Assembly (NCBI RefSeq): GCF_000246855.1
Contig: NC_016609.1
Span: 5,530,744 to 5,594,743 of the forward strand
Length of the DNA stretch: 64,000 nt
Source of the DNA: Niastella koreensis GR20-10
GTDB taxonomy: Bacteria; Bacteroidota; Bacteroidia; Chitinophagales; Chitinophagaceae
Direction: 5' to 3'
The notes under the pieces are model-generated. The model was not told where the DNA came from and made no database searches. It worked only from the letters and a program-made list of their open reading frames with translations. Below, piece after piece: positions 24,459 to 32,361 of the stretch. Made by a program: the position numbers and the translations under genes. Numbering within the stretch: position 1 is the first letter of the stretch; every line of letters starts with the position of its first letter.

Positions 24459-25838
24459 TTATATAAATTCCTTGATGTCGTGCATTAACCGGAGTGCTAT
24501 GTTATTAGCTGTAGTTTCAAAACTACTTTCGGCATAAATGCGAATAATAGGTTCGGTGTTTGAGGTACGTAAGTGAACCCAGTCGCTGTCGAATTCTATC
24601 TTTAAACCATCCTCGGTATTAATCGGCTGGTTCTTGTATTTTATTTTGATCTTCTCGAAGATCTCTTTTACATCGATGCTGGGCTGCAGCTCAATTTTAT
24701 TCTTGGAGATAAAATAATCGGGATAGCGTGCCCTGAAAGAACGGATACCATTTTTATGCGTAGCCAGTGAGCTCAGGAATAAACCAATGCCAATGAGCGC
24801 ATCACGGCCGTAATGCAGGTCTGGCACAATGATACCGCCGTTGCCTTCACCGCCTATCACGGCCTCCATCTCCTTCATTTTATTAACCACGTTCACTTCG
24901 CCCACCGCAGAAGGATAGTATTGTCCGCCATGTTTAATGGTGATCTCTTTCAGGGCTTTGGTGCTGCTCATATTGCTCACCGTGTTGCCCACTTTTTTGC
25001 TGAGCACATAGTCCGCAACAGCTACCAGCGTATATTCTTCGCCAAACATGCTGCCATCTTCACAAACAAAACAAAGGCGATCTACATCAGGGTCAACCGC
25101 AATACCAATGTCGGCTTTGTGGTTACGCACTGCAGCGCTTAATGCCGTTAAGTTCTCTGGCAATGGCTCAGGATTGTGAGCAAATTTGCCGGTGATCTCT
25201 TCATTCAGCACAATTACATTTTCAACACCCAATGCATTTAATAATGGTGGTATGGCCAGTGCACCGGTTGAGTTCACCACATCTACCACCACTTTATAAT
25301 TTTTAAGGCGAATGCCCTCCACATCAACCAGTGGGTAATTTACAATGGTATCGATGTGTTTTTGAATGTAGGTATTGTTCTCGGTATAAGAACCCAGTTT
25401 GTCGACTGACACGAAATTGAAATCTTCTTTTTCAGCTTTTTCCAGCACCAGGGCGCCATCAGCTGCACTGATGAATTCGCCGCGTTCATTCAACAACTTT
25501 AATGCATTCCATTCTTTGGGATTATGACTGGCGGTAATAATAATACCACCCGCAGCTTTTTCCCACACTACTGCCAGTTCAACGGTAGGTGTGGTAGATA
25601 AGCCAATATCAACTACATCAATGCCAAGCCCTGTTAGTGTATTCACTACTAGTTGCTGCACCATAGCGCCGCTGATACGACCATCGCGGCCAATTACAAT
25701 CTTATTGCCTGAACCTTTTTCAAGCAACCAACTACCAAAGGCAGCGGAAAATTTTACCACATCAAGGGGAGTGAGATTTTCTCCGGTTTTACCTCCGATC
25801 GTTCCACGAATGCCAGATATACTTTTAATCAATGCCAC
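24459..25838 (-). CDS. glmM: Phosphoglucosamine mutase-type alpha-D-phosphohexomutase
   Basis: 459 residues. The start SISGIRGTIGG, active Ser S104 in TASHNPKEWNALK, metal loop VDPDVDRL, sugar-specificity loop GEGNGG and phosphate loop RTSNTEPIIRI are all present. The family includes GlmM (glucosamine-6-P to glucosamine-1-P for peptidoglycan) and phosphomannomutase; the early SGIRG motif and GEGNGG (rather than GEMSGH) favour a GlmM-type Bacteroidota enzyme. ATG at 25838 with a -7 element at 25867. Confidence 0.85.
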   Translation of the reverse strand: MALIKSISGIRGTIGGKTGENLTPLDVVKFSAAFGSWLLEKGSGNKIVIGRDGRISGAMVQQLVVNTLTGLGIDVVDIGLSTTPTVELAVVWEKAAGGIIITASHNPKEWNALKLLNERGEFISAADGALVLEKAEKEDFNFVSVDKLGSYTENNTYIQKHIDTIVNYPLVDVEGIRLKNYKVVVDVVNSTGALAIPPLLNALGVENVIVLNEEITGKFAHNPEPLPENLTALSAAVRNHKADIGIAVDPDVDRLCFVCEDGSMFGEEYTLVAVADYVLSKKVGNTVSNMSSTKALKEITIKHGGQYYPSAVGEVNVVNKMKEMEAVIGGEGNGGIIVPDLHYGRDALIGIGLFLSSLATHKNGIRSFRARYPDYFISKNKIELQPSIDVKEIFEKIKIKYKNQPINTEDGLKIEFDSDWVHLRTSNTEPIIRIYAESSFETTANNIALRLMHDIKEFI

Positions 25839-25866
25839 AATAAACAGGGTTTATCAGTAATTATTA

Positions 25867-25874
25867 CAAAAATA
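25867..25874 (-). promoter_or_regulatory. -7 element TATTTTTG of glmM
   Basis: Exact match on the minus strand; leader of about 22-25 bases containing a small ATAAAC/GTTTAT hairpin. Confidence 0.55.
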
Positions 25875-26106
25875 AGTGTTTGGCCGTTAGCAGGGACTAC
25901 CAGATTAGGGTATTTTACAGGATCGGAATCAGAAAAGTGAAGATAAGCGAAAATTAAAGACATTTTGGATATGAAGAATAACATGTGGAAAACAATGAAT
26001 AAAAAACACCTTTTCAATTAATTATGGGTTAAATTATTCATGTAAGAAATGTACGGTGTATACATAATCCATTGTACTTGCCTGGTAAATTATTGAATTA
26101 CTCCCC

Positions 26107-26114
26107 TACTTTTG
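26107..26114 (+). promoter_or_regulatory. -7 element TACTTTTG of the methyltransferase gene
   Basis: Exact match 18 bases before ATG 26133. Confidence 0.55.
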
Positions 26115-26132
26115 CTTAAATTTTCTGCCTTC

Positions 26133-26876
26133 ATGTTCAACAGCAGCACCTGGTTTAAGGAGTGGTTCAATTCCCCTTACTACCACAAATTATATTTTGA
26201 ACACGATGAAAAAGAAGCCTCCGCATTTATTACCAGGCTGCTGAATAAACTGCGTGTTCCCGAACATGCCCGGCTACTCGATGTTGCCTGCGGACGTGGC
26301 CGCCATTCCAAATTACTGGCTGCACATGGTTTCGATGTTACCGGTATTGATCTGGCCCCCGCCAGTATTGCTATTGCCAAAGCACAGGAAAACAGCCACC
26401 TGCATTTTTATGAGCACGATATGCGGCTGCCCTTCTGGATAAATTATTTCGACTACGCGTTTAATTTCTTCACCAGCTTTGGTTACTTCAGAACCGAACG
26501 CGAGCACTACAATGCCATCAGAACAATTGCCAATGCATTAAAACCCAACGGCACCGTAGTGATCGATTACCTGAATGTTCACTATGCCGAAGACCACCTG
26601 GTGCACAAGTCACAGAAAGTGATTGACGACATTACCTATTACCTTACCAAGTGGTATGATGAAACGCATTTTTACAAGAAGATAGAAATTGAAGATGAGG
26701 CCCTGGATGCACCGTTGGAATTTACCGAACGGGTTTCCAAATTCTCCCTGGGCGATTTCAACGACATGTTCGCCTATTACCATCTTCAGTTAAAAGAGGT
26801 TTACGGTGATTATAACCTGAATGCGTACGATGTTAAGCATTCTCCAAGAATGATAATGATCGCTAAGAAGAATTAG
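26133..26876 (+). CDS. Class I SAM-dependent methyltransferase
   Basis: 247 residues from ATG 26133; the earlier TTG at 26112 falls within the promoter. SAM motif I is LLDVACGRGRHSKLLAAHG (residues about 49-67), motif II acidic end VTGIDLAPASI, then HDMRLPF and FNFFTSFGYF. The fold is methyltransferase type 11/25. Nothing in the sequence or neighbourhood shows the substrate. The stop codon lies in the left arm of an inverted repeat shared with the convergent gene. Confidence 0.85.
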   Translation: MFNSSTWFKEWFNSPYYHKLYFEHDEKEASAFITRLLNKLRVPEHARLLDVACGRGRHSKLLAAHGFDVTGIDLAPASIAIAKAQENSHLHFYEHDMRLPFWINYFDYAFNFFTSFGYFRTEREHYNAIRTIANALKPNGTVVIDYLNVHYAEDHLVHKSQKVIDDITYYLTKWYDETHFYKKIEIEDEALDAPLEFTERVSKFSLGDFNDMFAYYHLQLKEVYGDYNLNAYDVKHSPRMIMIAKKN

Positions 26877-26976
26877 CTAATGTGATAATGAAAACAGCTC
26901 ACGTGAGTGCTTCGCGTGAGCTGTTTTATTTACGGGAATTGTCTTCCCGTTATCGAATTAGCTAATTATCACATTA
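26874..26976. repeat. Stop-to-stop inverted repeat of the AATTATCACATTA family
   Basis: TAATGTGATAAT at 26878-26889 is perfectly complementary to 26965-26976. The left end overlaps the methyltransferase stop codon and the right end includes the stop codon of the convergent sulfatase-like gene. It encloses the terminator at 26891-26927. Confidence 0.85.
26891..26930. terminator. Bidirectional terminator
   Basis: Perfect 13-bp stem AAAACAGCTCACG / CGTGAGCTGTTTT, loop of 11 bases, T-rich on both exits. Confidence 0.85.
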
Positions 26977-28953
26977 CTTTCCCGCTTTCTTATTATTCAA
27001 CAACATATACTTCGCTGTTTCGTATAAGGCATCTGTGAGCACCCCCATGTCGTGCATAATGGCGGCGTGTGCAGCATCGTTAGGAACGGGGTCGTTATTG
27101 ATGATGGAAACCAGTTCTTCTTTTTTAGTCATCAATTGTTTGCGGTATAAATACCCATCTTTTACCACACCGGTCATATTGTTATCCGGGTCAAATACAA
27201 AGGCAAAGCCGGTAGTGGCAGAATCGAGCAGGTCTTTACCCAATGTGCTGTTCCGGTAAGGAATGTTACTTAAACCGGCAATAGTAGGCAACACATCAAC
27301 CTGTGAGCCGATGTTGTGAATGCGTTGCGGCGCCAGTAAACCCGGTGCATAAAACAACAGAGGCACATGCATGGTATTTAACCGTTGCGCAGTCCAGGCG
27401 TGCGGAAATAACGCATCCGCATTGCCAACAATACCATGGTCACCCACAAAAACAAATACGGTGTTATTGAAATACTTTTCCTTACGCGCCGCTTCTATGA
27501 GTTTGCGGTAACCAAAATCAGTATAGCGGAAGGCATTCATTTCATCGTTTGATTCAAATCCGTATTTGGTTAATGAATCGTAGGGATACTGTTTCTTTTG
27601 AAATTCGGCCTGGTCTTCTTCCGGGATCGTATAGGGGCGGTGGTTATCGGCCGTTTGAATAATGGCAAAGAAAGGTTTCTCCTCTTTGGCCAGTACTTTA
27701 TTGGCTTCCAAAAACAGGTTCTTATCACTAATGCCCCACACATCTATCTTTTTGGCGGAATAATCATCCTGTTCGTACAAATGCAGGCTGTCGATATTAT
27801 TGGTGAGCACCCCGCGGATGTTGGCCCAGCTGGTGCTGCCACCCAGAAAATAGAATTTATCGTACCCTTTAAAATTATTGATGATGGTGTGCTGGTCTAC
27901 CATACCCGGGTTGCGGCTGGCTGTTTTTGGCATTTCCACATCGGGCGTGCCGGTAATAGTGGCCCATACCCCGCGCGCTGTACCATAAGTAGGCGTAAAA
28001 CACCGGTCGAAGAAAACACCCTGGTGGCACAAACTGTCAAAAAATGGGGTGGTGTTCAGCGGATTGCCAAACATAGAACTTTTGTAAGCGCTGAACGATT
28101 CGCAGATCACCAGCACAATATTGGGCCGGGTAGTTAACGCACCTGGCCGCGGCGCCACCTGGCGGGCAAAACTCAGCGGATCGGTTGCGGGCGTAAAATG
28201 TAAATTGCTGCCGATCACCGGGGCCAGCTCTTTTACTTTCTTTTGATCAAAACTGCTATGTCTGAATTTCAGCGAGCTGAAAAAACTTTCAAAGGGGTTT
28301 AACGACAAACCGGCTTTATAATCGCTTCCCAGTGCAAAAGCGTCGCTCCAGCGCAATGGGAATTGGGCTAACCGGCCAAAAATGAAAAATCCGCACACTA
28401 AAAAGGTTCCGGTAAAGAAAAATATGCGGCTGCGTTTTGTACCGGTATAGGTTTGTTTACTCACCCATCGGTGCACGCGGTTGAAGATCCATATTAACAG
28501 GGCTGCCATCAGCAAAATGCCCAGCACCAGGCGCACGATGGGATACGATTGCCAAACCATGCCCATGGAAATCTTTGCATCTTCCAGGTAATTGAGGGCG
28601 CTGGCGTTGAGGCGTTGTTCCAGGTAGGCATAATGCGCGAAGTCCACAGCAAAGAAGAAAAGCGCGAACACGGAGCCAATGCCAAGGATCGTCATCCAGA
28701 TCTTTTTGCCCGGTTTACTGGTAAAGGGGTGCAATACCGGAATGCTGCCCAAAACGAGCATGGGTACCAACAAGATGGAAATCATTCTTAAATCGTAGCG
28801 GAGACCAAGGAAAAATGCTCCACCCAACTGGCTCAATCCATAACTTTGTTGATGACTAAAAAAATACAACCCGAGCCTCATGAACGTGAATAATGCAAGG
28901 AATATCAATCCTGTCCAAAAGATCCACCGGGTCAGCTTAGGAATATTCGACAT
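26974..28953 (-). CDS. LTA synthase/sulfatase-family membrane protein
   Basis: 659 residues. Five membrane helices occupy about residues 10-215, then a periplasmic alkaline-phosphatase-superfamily domain: RPNIVLVICESFSAYKSS (metal Glu), TPFFDSLCHQGVFFDRCFTPTYGTARG with the nucleophile Thr in GTARG, PFFAIIQTADNHRPY, and VFVGDHGIVG (metal Asp-His). The layout is that of LtaS/MdoB phosphoglycerol or phosphoethanolamine transferases that decorate envelope glycans. In a Gram-negative Bacteroidota the acceptor is unknown. Start ATG 28953. Confidence 0.87.
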   Translation of the reverse strand: MSNIPKLTRWIFWTGLIFLALFTFMRLGLYFFSHQQSYGLSQLGGAFFLGLRYDLRMISILLVPMLVLGSIPVLHPFTSKPGKKIWMTILGIGSVFALFFFAVDFAHYAYLEQRLNASALNYLEDAKISMGMVWQSYPIVRLVLGILLMAALLIWIFNRVHRWVSKQTYTGTKRSRIFFFTGTFLVCGFFIFGRLAQFPLRWSDAFALGSDYKAGLSLNPFESFFSSLKFRHSSFDQKKVKELAPVIGSNLHFTPATDPLSFARQVAPRPGALTTRPNIVLVICESFSAYKSSMFGNPLNTTPFFDSLCHQGVFFDRCFTPTYGTARGVWATITGTPDVEMPKTASRNPGMVDQHTIINNFKGYDKFYFLGGSTSWANIRGVLTNNIDSLHLYEQDDYSAKKIDVWGISDKNLFLEANKVLAKEEKPFFAIIQTADNHRPYTIPEEDQAEFQKKQYPYDSLTKYGFESNDEMNAFRYTDFGYRKLIEAARKEKYFNNTVFVFVGDHGIVGNADALFPHAWTAQRLNTMHVPLLFYAPGLLAPQRIHNIGSQVDVLPTIAGLSNIPYRNSTLGKDLLDSATTGFAFVFDPDNNMTGVVKDGYLYRKQLMTKKEELVSIINNDPVPNDAAHAAIMHDMGVLTDALYETAKYMLLNNKKAGK

Positions 28954-28995
28954 ATGTAGTGAAATAAGAAAATAAGGCCTAAAATTATAGTTTTT

Positions 28996-29003
28996 TATTT
29001 TTG
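28996..29003 (+). promoter_or_regulatory. -7 element TATTTTTG of the PAP2 gene
   Basis: Exact match ending 6 bases before ATG 29010. Confidence 0.6.
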
Positions 29004-29009
29004 TATTAT

Positions 29010-29618
29010 ATGATTGTTACCTCTCCCGCCTGCCTCTTAACATTCTGGCAACTAATTCAGCCCGTAGACACCTGGCTTATTACCCATATAAACCAGAACT
29101 GGGGCAATTCGTTCTTTGATACGGTTTTACCGTTTGTCAGGGAAACATTAACATGGGTTCCCCTGTATTTGTTCTTATTGTTGTTTGTAACAACCAATTT
29201 TGGCATAAAAGGTTGGTGGTGGGTAATGGGTGTTGTGCTCTGCGCCGCCCTGAGCGACCTCATCAGCAGCCAGGTAATAAAGCAAACCATCTGGCGAACC
29301 AGGCCCTGCCGCGACGAAGTACTTGGACCTCAATTGCGTTTTTTTATAAATTATTGTCCGGGCAGCTCCAGTTTTACCTCCTCCCATGCTACCAATCATT
29401 TTGCCCAGGCGATGTTCTTTTTCGCCACTTTACGGCCGGTTATGGGCAAATGGGCCAATCTTTTTTTTGTTTGGGCATTTATTATCGCCTATACCCAGGT
29501 TTATGTAGGGGTTCATTACCCTTTTGATGTATTTTGCGGAGCGCTCCTGGGGATTGGAATAGGTCTTGTGTTAAGCAAACTATTTCATAAGCGAATAGGA
29601 ATGCTTACAGTATCTTAG
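29010..29618 (+). CDS. PAP2-family membrane phosphatase
   Basis: 202 residues, about five to six membrane segments. The three PAP2 motifs are present: KQTIWRTRPC (K-x6-RP type), SSSFTSSHATNHF (PSGH equivalent, reading SSH) and VYVGVHYPFDVFCGA (SRxxxxxHxxxD equivalent with catalytic His). Such enzymes dephosphorylate lipid phosphates, for instance undecaprenyl diphosphate, on the periplasmic side. It diverges from the LTA-synthase-like gene and may recycle lipid products of that enzyme; this link is inference. Confidence 0.88.
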   Translation: MIVTSPACLLTFWQLIQPVDTWLITHINQNWGNSFFDTVLPFVRETLTWVPLYLFLLLFVTTNFGIKGWWWVMGVVLCAALSDLISSQVIKQTIWRTRPCRDEVLGPQLRFFINYCPGSSSFTSSHATNHFAQAMFFFATLRPVMGKWANLFFVWAFIIAYTQVYVGVHYPFDVFCGALLGIGIGLVLSKLFHKRIGMLTVS

Positions 29619-29639
29619 TTTAACCAAACCACCCGGCTA

Positions 29640-30950
29640 ATGGAAATTTTTATATTACTGGCTTTGATCTTTTTGAATGGTTTATTTGTAATGTCGGAAA
29701 TAGCCCTGGTATCGGTTCGAAAAACCCGGTTAGAGAATCTGGCCAACAAAGGCGACGATTCCGCCCGTAAAGCCCTGGACCTGGCCAATAACCCTGAATT
29801 ATTCCTGTCGGCGGCGCAGATCGGCATCACCCTCATCGCTATCCTTACGGGTGTGTACTCTGGCGAACGTTTCGGGAAGTACCTGGAACCTTCCCTCCAG
29901 CGAATTGAGATTATCAGGCCCTACGCCCAGCCTATTTCCACTACCATCATTGTAATAATTGTTACTTTTCTTTCAATAGTATTTGGCGAGCTGATCCCCA
30001 AACGAATCGGTTTATTAAAGGCCGAAAAAATAGCCCGCGTTGTGGCCCTGCCGGTTTTGTATTTCTCCAAAGCCACCCACCCTTTTGTGTGGCTGCTGAA
30101 TAAAACCAGCAACCTGTTTTTGAAGATCCTGAATATAAAAGCTACGGCCGACAACAACGTTACGGAAGAAGAGATCAAAGCTATCATCAGTGAAGGCACC
30201 GAGCAGGGCACCATCGAGGAAGTGGAGCAGGAGATCATTGAGCGGGTATTCCACCTCAGCGATCGCAATATCACCTCGTTAATGACGCACCGCAGTGACA
30301 TGATCTGGTTCGACCTGAACGATACGGAAGATTCCATTCGCGACAAGATCATTAAAGAACCACACTCGGTTTATCCTATCTGCGATAAAGACCTCGATAA
30401 TATCAAAGGCATTGTAAGCTTAAAAGACCTGTACGTTACCAACGATTTCCTGGCTTTTAAGTCGATTATGAAACCTGCACTGTTTGTGCCCGAGAACATC
30501 ACGGCCTACCGCCTGCTGGAGCGGTTTAAACAACAGCGGGTACCCTCCTGCTTTATTGTTGATGAATATGGCAGCCTGCAGGGCATGATTACGTTAAATG
30601 ACATCTTAACCGCCCTGGTAGGTGAAATGCCGGAAGAAAACGATGATTCCTACGAGATCGTAAAACGCAAAGACGGGTCGTACCTGGTTGATGCACAAAT
30701 ACCTTTCTATAATTTCCTGAGCCATTTCTACAAAGCCGAGTGGATGAGTGAAGTAGAACAGGAGTTTGATACCCTGGCCGGGTTCATCCTGCATCAGCTG
30801 GAGCGCATTCCGCACATCGGCGATACCATGGAGTGGAAAGGCTTTCAGTTCGAGATCATTGATATGGACGCACAGCGGATTGACAAGGTGTTGGTTACGG
30901 CGTCGCAGGAGATTCTTGAGGATATGAAAGATGGGACGGAGGAAGCGTGA
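29640..30950 (+). CDS. CNNM/CBS transporter-type protein (HlyC/CorC family)
   Basis: 436 residues. An N-terminal CNNM (DUF21) domain with four helices (MSEIALVSVRKTRLENLA ... LSIVFGELIPKRIGL), then two CBS domains (about 205-325; YPICDKDLDNIKGIVSLKDL and PSCFIVDEYGSLQGMITLNDIL) and a C-terminal CorC/HlyC transporter-associated domain (YLVDAQIPFYNFLSHF ... GFQFEIIDMDAQRIDKVLV). The family is linked to Mg2+/Co2+ efflux; the name hemolysin is historical. It begins 21 bases after the PAP2 stop and is probably co-transcribed. Confidence 0.9.
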   Translation: MEIFILLALIFLNGLFVMSEIALVSVRKTRLENLANKGDDSARKALDLANNPELFLSAAQIGITLIAILTGVYSGERFGKYLEPSLQRIEIIRPYAQPISTTIIVIIVTFLSIVFGELIPKRIGLLKAEKIARVVALPVLYFSKATHPFVWLLNKTSNLFLKILNIKATADNNVTEEEIKAIISEGTEQGTIEEVEQEIIERVFHLSDRNITSLMTHRSDMIWFDLNDTEDSIRDKIIKEPHSVYPICDKDLDNIKGIVSLKDLYVTNDFLAFKSIMKPALFVPENITAYRLLERFKQQRVPSCFIVDEYGSLQGMITLNDILTALVGEMPEENDDSYEIVKRKDGSYLVDAQIPFYNFLSHFYKAEWMSEVEQEFDTLAGFILHQLERIPHIGDTMEWKGFQFEIIDMDAQRIDKVLVTASQEILEDMKDGTEEA

Positions 30951-30955
30951 AATAT

Positions 30956-31130
30956 TGAATATCGAATGTTGAATGTTGAAGTGAATGCAGGGAAATGAAG
31001 AATGAAGAATGTTAAATGAAAAATCAGAAAGTGAAATCCAGGCGGAAATACTGCATATAGGGCGTTTCATGTTTCACGTTTGGCGTTTCACGATTCGGTA
31101 CTGCCGATTCACGATTCACGATTTCAAAAC
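30956..31130. repeat. Degenerate GAATATTGAATGTTGAA and TTTCACGTTT word spacer
   Basis: Left half reiterates GAATGTTGAA/GAAGAATGAA; right half reiterates GTTTCACGTTTGGCGTTTCA and GATTCACGATTCACGATT. The two halves are partly complementary. It runs up to the stop of the convergent DUF6702 gene. Confidence 0.7.
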
Positions 31131-31654
31131 TGAAAACTTATTTCTTTATCCGGGTAATTCAATTTGTTGCTCTGTCTTTTGCCGGCAACAGTCACATGCA
31201 TCAGATTCATTTGTTTATCATATGATTCATATAGGATGGTATTCACCACGTCGATCTTTTTAGGCACCGTGGTGGCATTATCCACTTCAAAATAACTCCA
31301 TAGCGCATCGTTCTCTTTTTCAAAACCAACAAAGCTCAGCGTTACTGCTTTGCCATCCAGCTTTAATTGCAAATGGGTTTTAATGTAATCGTTTATCAGT
31401 TTATCGTTCGCCTGTTTATTGGCAGGGGCGCTCAGATCAACTTTGGTGTGGTATACGTTCGCCAGCGTTTTCTCCAGGTCGTCAGTAAAGATTTTGCAGC
31501 TTATTTCCAGGTCTTTATCAGCGGCATTGTAGTTCATTTCGGTAACACTTACAAACAACGGGTGGCGCGCCAGGGAACTTGCAGGCTCGCCTGAATGGCC
31601 GCCGCTAAAGGATGCTAAAGAAAAGAACAACCATTTAAATAGTAGTATTACCAT
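31124..31654 (-). CDS. DUF6702-family secreted protein
   Basis: 176 residues with an N-terminal hydrophobic signal segment. The mature part HPLFVSVTEMNYNAADKDLEISCKIFTDDLEKTL and the end NYPDKEISFQF match the DUF6702 family, small periplasmic proteins that occur next to M1 peptidase and HupE/UreJ genes in Bacteroidota, exactly as here (divergent to both). Function unknown; the conserved triad suggests a shared envelope or metal-related role. Confidence 0.83.
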   Translation of the reverse strand: MVILLFKWLFFSLASFSGGHSGEPASSLARHPLFVSVTEMNYNAADKDLEISCKIFTDDLEKTLANVYHTKVDLSAPANKQANDKLINDYIKTHLQLKLDGKAVTLSFVGFEKENDALWSYFEVDNATTVPKKIDVVNTILYESYDKQMNLMHVTVAGKRQSNKLNYPDKEISFQF

Positions 31655-31713
31655 TAAACATGAAAATTTTAAGGTTACAAATCTCTTAATTATTTTAACA
31701 CCTTCACGGCAAT

Positions 31714-32361
31714 ATGCAGGATTTTACATTTTATTTTCAATTGGGAATTGACCACATTCTCACCCCTGATGCATGGGACCACATCCTGTTCGTTACCGCT
31801 TTGTGCCTGCGTTATCTGTGGCAGGACTGGCGAAAAGTAGTGGTGCTGGTGACGGCCTTTACCATCGGTCATTCATTAACGCTGGCGCTGAGCGCCCTGA
31901 ATTATATTCATGTAAATGCCGGCTGGATAGAGTTCCTGATACCGCTTACGATTGCCGCCACCTGTATAAATAACATGGTGCAGCGCAAAACCGAACAGCA
32001 AAAGCGGTTACCGGTGATCTATTTTTTTGCACTGTTCTTTGGCTTAATACACGGGCTGGCTTTTGCCGGGCAGTTCCTGAGCCTTGAAGGTAAGGAAGGG
32101 TTGATAGGTCATTTGCTGGCTTTTAATCTTGGCATAGAAGCCGCACAGCTGCTCATTGTGCTCATTGTGCTGCTCTTATCTTATTTAGTAGTGCAACTTC
32201 TTAAATTACCAAGAATTGTATGGTTGCGAGGTGCATCTGCCTTAATTTTGGTGATTTCACTCTTTTTAGCGTATCAAAGATTCCCATATCATAAAAACTA
32301 CCATGATGAATCAGAAAAAACAGTTCTTGCTTCTGGCTCTTGCTGTAGCTGCACTGTATAA
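31714..32361 (+). CDS. HupE/UreJ-family membrane protein
   Basis: 215 residues, six to seven helices. GIDHILTPDAWDHILFVTAL carries the paired His-Asp/Asp-His motif and FTIGHSLTLAL and FGLIHGLAFAGQ carry further conserved His residues, as in the HupE/UreJ nickel-related permease-like family. The frame runs 59 bases into the next gene; its last 25 residues, ending in a Cys cluster (SGSCCSCTV), are encoded in that overlap. The family's usual end lies near the last helix, so this tail may be an accident of the shared sequence. Confidence 0.85.
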   Translation: MQDFTFYFQLGIDHILTPDAWDHILFVTALCLRYLWQDWRKVVVLVTAFTIGHSLTLALSALNYIHVNAGWIEFLIPLTIAATCINNMVQRKTEQQKRLPVIYFFALFFGLIHGLAFAGQFLSLEGKEGLIGHLLAFNLGIEAAQLLIVLIVLLLSYLVVQLLKLPRIVWLRGASALILVISLFLAYQRFPYHKNYHDESEKTVLASGSCCSCTV

